The notes beneath the pieces were generated by a model. It worked only from the letters and a program-made list of their open reading frames with translations. It did no database searches and was not told the DNA's origin. The position numbers and the translations under genes were made by a program. Of a stretch of 25,966 nt of DNA, positions 22,638-25,966 are shown piece after piece. The stretch covers positions 1,218 to 27,183 of the forward strand of contig HF996807.1 in the NCBI GenBank assembly GCA_000432575.1, written 5' to 3'. The DNA is from Clostridium sp. CAG:762. Its GTDB lineage: Bacteria; Bacillota_I; Bacilli_A; RF39; UBA660. The first letter of the stretch is position 1. Every line of letters begins with the position of its first letter.

Positions 22638-23300
22638 ATGGTAAGAAAATTTAGGGAATTAACGATTTATATAATTGCTATGATGTTATATTTTGTATGG
22701 CCTTATTTAACACAATTTATCATAAACCGAGTATTAGTAAGTGATACTAATACCATATATTTAACATTTGCCAGCAACATGATAATCAGCTTAATCATTA
22801 TAGGCATTTATAAAGACGAATTAGAAGGAGATTTATTTAAATTTAATGCACATTTTTTCAAAAACATATTCTACGTAATAAAATGGTCATTAATATCACT
22901 TGCCATGTTCCTAGTAGTTAACCAAATCATATATATGTTAATCCCTAATATTAACCAAGAAAATACTAATATTATTTTAAATATGTTTAAAGATAATAAA
23001 ATATTATTATTCATAAACACATTTATCTTTTATTCTGTAGTAGAAGAATTAGTATTCAAATTTCCTTTTAAAAAAATATTAAGTAATAAATGGTTATTTA
23101 TTATTATAACTGGTTTTCTTAACGCTTTCTACACCGTATATTTTACCAGCACAAGCAAATTATCTTTAGTATTTATAATACCATATACCATATTATTATC
23201 GTGTTTTTCTTATGTGTATTATAAAAAAGATAATATCATATTTCCTATTATGACTAGAATAATATATAATCTAATTACAATATTAGTATTACTTTCTTAA
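22638..23300 (+). CDS. CPBP-type membrane protein with degenerate protease motifs
   Basis: A 220-residue integral membrane protein with about seven hydrophobic segments. Active CPBP (Abi/CAAX-like) proteases have EExxxR, FxxxH and HxxxN motifs. Here the first reads EELVFK (Glu136-Glu137, Lys141 for Arg). The third reads RIIYN, with Arg207 in place of His, and the second has no His at the expected place (GFLNAFYT). Metal binding is therefore likely lost, although the Glu pair and Asn211 remain. CPBP proteins are often bacteriocin self-immunity proteins. A GTG at 22629 lies inside the RBS AGGTGAG, so the ATG at 22638 is chosen. A small secreted protein gene follows after 14 nt. Confidence 0.75.
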   Translation: MVRKFRELTIYIIAMMLYFVWPYLTQFIINRVLVSDTNTIYLTFASNMIISLIIIGIYKDELEGDLFKFNAHFFKNIFYVIKWSLISLAMFLVVNQIIYMLIPNINQENTNIILNMFKDNKILLFINTFIFYSVVEELVFKFPFKKILSNKWLFIIITGFLNAFYTVYFTSTSKLSLVFIIPYTILLSCFSYVYYKKDNIIFPIMTRIIYNLITILVLLS

Positions 23301-23314
23301 AAGGGTGATGTTTT

Positions 23315-23527
23315 ATGAAAAAAAGAATAAAAAAGATTTTAACTTTAACAATTACTTTTTTTGTTATGCTTTTTCCCAGTAAAATGGTAGTCAACGCAGC
23401 CATCGTTCAAACCGGAGCCATAGTAAATGATGGGAAAAGTTCTAACAATTTAAATGTAATAATAATAGGAATGCTTGTAGTCATAGTAATATTAGTAGGA
23501 AGTATCCTCTTCTCAAACAAAAAGTAA
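23315..23527 (+). CDS. Small protein with signal peptide and C-terminal TM
   Basis: A 70-residue protein, RBS AAGGGTGAT. The N terminus is a textbook signal peptide (KKRIKK, a hydrophobic stretch, cleavage after VNA at about 28). A short polar segment (29-46) precedes a hydrophobic helix (47-66) and a KK end, resembling a sorting-type anchor without LPXTG. Mature protein would be about 42 residues with only ~18 exposed. It is probably co-transcribed with the CPBP gene. Function unknown. Confidence 0.72.
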   Translation: MKKRIKKILTLTITFFVMLFPSKMVVNAAIVQTGAIVNDGKSSNNLNVIIIGMLVVIVILVGSILFSNKK

Positions 23528-23591
23528 CTCAATTGATTTTTTTTTGCACTTTTATTTCAAATATCAAAGAAGATAAAAATTCAAAAACATA

Positions 23592-23619
23592 TTTACAAAC
23601 AACATAATTATGTGATAAT
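23592..23619 (+). promoter_or_regulatory. Promoter of the PASTA protein gene
   Basis: TTTACA (23592-23597), a 16-nt spacer and GATAAT (23614-23619) preceded by TGT, an extended -10. Confidence 0.6.
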
Positions 23620-23651
23620 ATATTAATATATAACGTAAGGAGTGAAGTAAT

Positions 23652-24464
23652 ATGGCCTTAATAAAATGTGAAGAATGTGGCAAAGAAATAAGTTCAAAGG
23701 CAAAAACCTGCATTTACTGTGGATGCCCAGTTGAAGAAATCAAAGAAGAAAAAGAAGTAATAGTAAAAAAAGAAACTAATAGTAATAAAGGAAATAAAAA
23801 AGAAAAGAAAAACAATAAAAAAGTATGGTTAATCATATTAGGAGCAGTATCATTTATAATTATAATAATATATATAGCCAACATGAACAAAGTAAAAGTA
23901 CCTTATTTAATTGGAATAACAGAAGAAAATGCCATCTTAACCATTCAAGGCAACAACCTAATACCCAACATAGAATATGAATACAACGATTCGTACGAAG
24001 AAGGCAAAGTTGTCAACACATATCCTTACGGTGGTGATAAAATTGACAAAGGATCAACAATAACAGTAATCATATCCAAAGGGCCATCGACAGTTTACAG
24101 TGAAAATTCCACCATCAGATGGTACAACATCAGCAATGGTGAAGACAATTGGAAATTTACCAACCCTTATATAACAGAAGACTATCTATATATAGAATGT
24201 CAACCAACATTTGCCACAACCTTCAATTGGAAAGGTGAAGGTTTCGGCAACGCCTCAATCACTGATACATTTACCAAAACAGTACCAGTTGAAATAATAT
24301 ACGAAAACAAAGAGGTAAAAGCAAACGAAGAACAAAAAATCAAACTCAAAATATCAACAAAAGATTTAGACGTTAACAAACCAACAACCCTATACACAAG
24401 ATTAGCAATAGATAAAAATAACAAATATCAAGAAATAGATGTTAATTTCTCCATATCTTGGTAA
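23652..24464 (+). CDS. Zinc ribbon-TM-PASTA domain protein
   Basis: A 270-residue protein with RBS AAGGAGTGAAG. Residues 1-25 form a zinc ribbon (Cys6/Cys9, Cys20/Cys23). A highly charged Lys/Glu linker leads to one membrane segment (58-77). Residues 81-146 are a PASTA domain: VPYLIGITEENAILTI, then EEGKVVNTYPYGGDKIDKGSTITVIISKGP. The last ~120 residues are a Trp-rich beta domain of unknown type. PASTA domains bind muropeptides or beta-lactams and usually sit on Ser/Thr kinases or penicillin-binding proteins. Here the kinase is replaced by a zinc ribbon, which would put wall sensing outside and a protein- or nucleic-acid-binding module inside. It is a single gene from its own promoter. Confidence 0.88.
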   Translation: MALIKCEECGKEISSKAKTCIYCGCPVEEIKEEKEVIVKKETNSNKGNKKEKKNNKKVWLIILGAVSFIIIIIYIANMNKVKVPYLIGITEENAILTIQGNNLIPNIEYEYNDSYEEGKVVNTYPYGGDKIDKGSTITVIISKGPSTVYSENSTIRWYNISNGEDNWKFTNPYITEDYLYIECQPTFATTFNWKGEGFGNASITDTFTKTVPVEIIYENKEVKANEEQKIKLKISTKDLDVNKPTTLYTRLAIDKNNKYQEIDVNFSISW

Positions 24465-24481
24465 ATATAAACAAAAAAATA

Positions 24482-24500
24482 AAAAAAATATTCATATTTT
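24482..24500 (+). terminator. Possible weak terminator after the PASTA gene
   Basis: AAAAATAT and ATATTTTT flank TC just before the infC promoter. AU-only and with a very tight loop, so uncertain. Confidence 0.3.
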
Positions 24501-24501
24501 T

Positions 24502-24530
24502 ATTGACAAACTAATACATTTATAATACAA
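24502..24530 (+). promoter_or_regulatory. infC-rpmI-rplT promoter
   Basis: Consensus TTGACA (24502-24507), a 17-nt spacer and TACAAT (24525-24530). A TATAAT at 24520-24525 is too close to the -35. Confidence 0.75.
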
Positions 24531-24544
24531 TAACTATTGAAAAA

Positions 24545-24664
24545 ACGGAAAGTAGATTATTTATCTCACCTGATTGCCATAGCTTTAGGTCAAATGCTAA
24601 TTATTATAAATGATATTTAGGTGTTTTAAATGAGTACTTCGTTTTTAAAGTATTCATTTTTTTT
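24545..24664 (+). promoter_or_regulatory. Predicted L20-type autoregulatory leader with terminator
   Basis: CACCT (24567-24571) pairs with AGGTG (24619-24623), enclosing AGC...GCT and the GATTGCCATAGC segment. In Bacillota the infC-rpmI-rplT leader binds L20, which stabilises a premature terminator. The terminator is visible: AATGAGTACTT (24629-24639) pairs with AAGTATTCATT (24648-24658), followed by T8. Thus excess L20 should shut the operon off. The match is by position and fold, not by a covariance search. Confidence 0.72.
24629..24664 (+). terminator. Attenuator terminator in the infC leader
   Basis: An 11-bp stem with one G-U pair (24629-24639 with 24648-24658) and eight T ending just before the infC RBS. 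Confidence 0.82.
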
Positions 24665-24677
24665 GGAGGTGTTTAAT

Positions 24678-25199
24678 ATCGCTAAATCATTTGAAAATCC
24701 CATCAATGAGCAAATACGTTACCGTGAAATGATGGTCATTGGTCCAAACGGAGAGCAATTAGGACTAAAAACAAAACAAGATGCTCTAACTTTAGCAGGA
24801 TATGCAGGTTTTGACTTAGTATTAATGAGTGAATCATCTAATCCACCAGTATGTAAAATCATGGATTACAACAAGTTCAAGTATGAAAAAAAGAAAAAAC
24901 TCAAAGAATCACAAAAAAAGCAAAGAGAAACCTTAGTAGAAACAAAAGAATTTCGCTTATCAGTAACAATTGATACACATGACTTCAATGTTAGAGTTAA
25001 CAATGCCAAGAAACATTTAGAAAAGGGTAACAAAATTAAAGCAAGCATCCGTTTTAAAGGAAGACAACTTGCTCATCCTGAATTAGGAAAAGAAGTATTG
25101 CTCAAATTCGCTGATAACCTAAGCAACGTAGCAGAAATCGAACTTCAACCTAAATTAGAAGGAAGATCTATGACAATGGGATTAACGCCTAAAAAATAG
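24678..25199 (+). CDS. infC: Translation initiation factor IF-3, ATC start
   Basis: IF-3 binds the 30S subunit, prevents premature subunit joining and checks the start codon. The N-domain (INEQIRYREMMVIGPNGEQLG...ALTLAGYAGFDLVLMS...PPVCKIMDYNKFKYE) and C-domain (KEFRLSVTIDTHDFNVRVNNAKKHLEKGNKIKASIRFKGR) are both complete, 173 residues. The RBS GGAGG (24665-24669) is 8 nt before an ATC at 24678, and no ATG, GTG or TTG lies at the right place. An ATG at 24630 is inside the attenuator hairpin. IF-3 genes often use rare starts such as ATT, ATC or ATA, so IF-3 represses its own translation. First gene of infC-rpmI-rplT. Confidence 0.93.
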   Translation: MAKSFENPINEQIRYREMMVIGPNGEQLGLKTKQDALTLAGYAGFDLVLMSESSNPPVCKIMDYNKFKYEKKKKLKESQKKQRETLVETKEFRLSVTIDTHDFNVRVNNAKKHLEKGNKIKASIRFKGRQLAHPELGKEVLLKFADNLSNVAEIELQPKLEGRSMTMGLTPKK

Positions 25200-25214
25200 A
25201 AGGAGGAAATAAAA

Positions 25215-25409
25215 ATGGCTAAGAACAAACTAAAAACTCATAAAGGTACAAAAAAAGTATTAAATGTACGTAACAGTGGTTCTATCACAATAGGACATGC
25301 CGGTGGTAGACACAACAGTGGCAAGAAAACCACAAAAACAAATAGAAATAAAAGGTCAAGCAGTGTCTTAAGCAATGCTGACTATAAGAGAATTAAAAGC
25401 ATTATCTAA
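25215..25409 (+). CDS. rpmI: 50S ribosomal protein bL35
   Basis: A 64-residue basic protein. KLKTHKGTKKVLNVRNSGSITIGHAGGRHNSGKKTTK is a slightly diverged form of the L35 core (KMKTHRGAAKRF...GKIKRRHA...HLLTKK), and the end (NADYKRIKSII) is also as expected. It sits 15 nt after infC and 24 nt before rplT, the conserved order. RBS AGGAGGAAA. Confidence 0.93.
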   Translation: MAKNKLKTHKGTKKVLNVRNSGSITIGHAGGRHNSGKKTTKTNRNKRSSSVLSNADYKRIKSII

Positions 25410-25433
25410 TGCTTGTGAGGAAGGAGAAATATT

Positions 25434-25928
25434 ATGCCAAGAGTTAAAGGTGGCACAGTAGCACGTGCAAGAAGAAAAAAAGTATTAAAAGAAGCAAAAG
25501 GTTATTTTGGTAGTAAACATAGATTATTTAAAACCGCACATGAACAAGTAATGCATTCAGGACAATATGCATTTAGAGACAGAAGACAAACAAAAAGAAA
25601 CTTTAGAAAGTTATGGATTACAAGAATCAACGCAGCATGCCGTGAAAACGAAATCAGTTATTCTAAATTTATCAACGGCTTAAATAAAGCAGGCATCACA
25701 GTAAACAGAAAAATGTTAAGTGAACTTGCAATTGATAACAAAGAAGCATTTACTAACCTAGTAGTAATCGCAAAAGATGCCCTAAACGGCAAAACTTACA
25801 CACCAAAAACTACTAAAACCAAAGAAGCAAAAGAAGACAAAAAAGAAGTAAAACCAGAAAAAAAAGAAACTACTAAAAAAACTGAAACAAAAAAAGAAAC
25901 AACCAAAAAAGTAACTAAAGAAAAATAG
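25434..25928 (+). CDS. rplT: 50S ribosomal protein bL20 with Lys/Thr/Glu-rich tail
   Basis: L20 binds 23S rRNA early in assembly and represses its own operon. Residues 1-118 are standard (MPRVKGGTVARARRKKVLK, AKGYFGSKHRLFKTAHEQV, RDRRQTKRNFRKLWI, RINAACRENEISYSKFINGL, LNRKMLSELA-type segment). The remaining ~45 residues (from TYTPKT) are a low-complexity Lys/Thr/Glu tail not present in the usual 118-residue protein. RBS AGGAAGGAG precedes the ATG. Last gene of the operon. Confidence 0.95.
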   Translation: MPRVKGGTVARARRKKVLKEAKGYFGSKHRLFKTAHEQVMHSGQYAFRDRRQTKRNFRKLWITRINAACRENEISYSKFINGLNKAGITVNRKMLSELAIDNKEAFTNLVVIAKDALNGKTYTPKTTKTKEAKEDKKEVKPEKKETTKKTETKKETTKKVTKEK

Positions 25929-25940
25929 TTGCTTTTTTCA
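25905..25940 (+). terminator. Terminator of infC-rpmI-rplT
   Basis: AAAAAAGTAACT (25905-25916) pairs with AGTTGCTTTTTT (25927-25938) over 12 bp with one G-U pair. The hairpin spans the rplT stop. Confidence 0.82.
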
Positions 25941-25946
25941 TGTGCT

Positions 25947-25964
25947 TTTGCTATGCTGTTAACA
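25947..25964 (+). repeat. Recurrent intergenic motif TTTGCTATGCTGTTAACA, last copy
   Basis: Identical over 18 nt to 2409-2426, again starting about 10 nt after a terminator. The window ends 2 nt later. Confidence 0.6.
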
Positions 25965-25966
25965 CA

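Noticed and set aside
24630..24677. N-terminal extension of IF-3 from the ATG at 24630
   Set aside because: This ATG is part of the attenuator stem, has no RBS, and the extra 16 residues do not match IF-3. The ATC at 24678 has an ideal RBS.

Overview
The window is a single-strand-biased, very AT-rich bacterial chromosome segment. Nearly every gene is on the + strand, RBSs are strong AGGAGG types, and T-box leaders and Rho-independent hairpins are frequent. Trp is encoded by TGG throughout and TGA serves as a stop, so the standard bacterial code applies rather than the mycoplasma code. These traits, together with T-boxes, a predicted L20 leader, rpsU-yqeY and infC-rpmI-rplT, point to a low-GC Bacillota/Mycoplasmatota-type organism, possibly a small-genome gut lineage such as RF39. 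That placement is inference.

Layout: tRNA-Ile (cut by the window edge) and tRNA-Glu; a Thr T-box, a small unknown gene and thrS (ThrRS without a TGS domain); a bacteriocin-type operon with a C39-peptidase ABC exporter, a miniature HlyD-like protein and two very small double-glycine peptides (5090-5248, 5252-5422); rpsU-yqeY; recG; a GH31 protein with several expected active-site residues replaced; a Leu T-box, a small membrane protein and leuS; a coiled-coil gene split by one in-frame TGA; a three-LysM protein; a GIY-YIG nuclease and a convergent adenine methyltransferase, together resembling a type II restriction-modification system and flanked by a 48/49-bp direct repeat; a five-TM protein; gapA; two single-TM proteins, one with a zinc ribbon; a 12-codon micro-ORF with its own RBS and terminator; a degenerate CPBP protein with a small secreted/anchored protein; a zinc ribbon-TM-PASTA protein; and infC-rpmI-rplT behind a predicted L20-responsive leader.

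The housekeeping part is mostly translation (tRNAs, two synthetases, S21, IF-3, L35, L20) with repair (RecG) and glycolysis (GapA). Three accessory parts stand out. The first is the two-peptide bacteriocin locus, which has no obvious immunity gene. The second is the restriction-modification cassette, whose flanking repeat contains the promoter of the next gene and looks like an insertion with long target duplication. The third is the micro-ORF/CPBP region. No rRNA, CRISPR array or transposase was seen, and no gene-free stretch longer than 300 bases remains unexplained.
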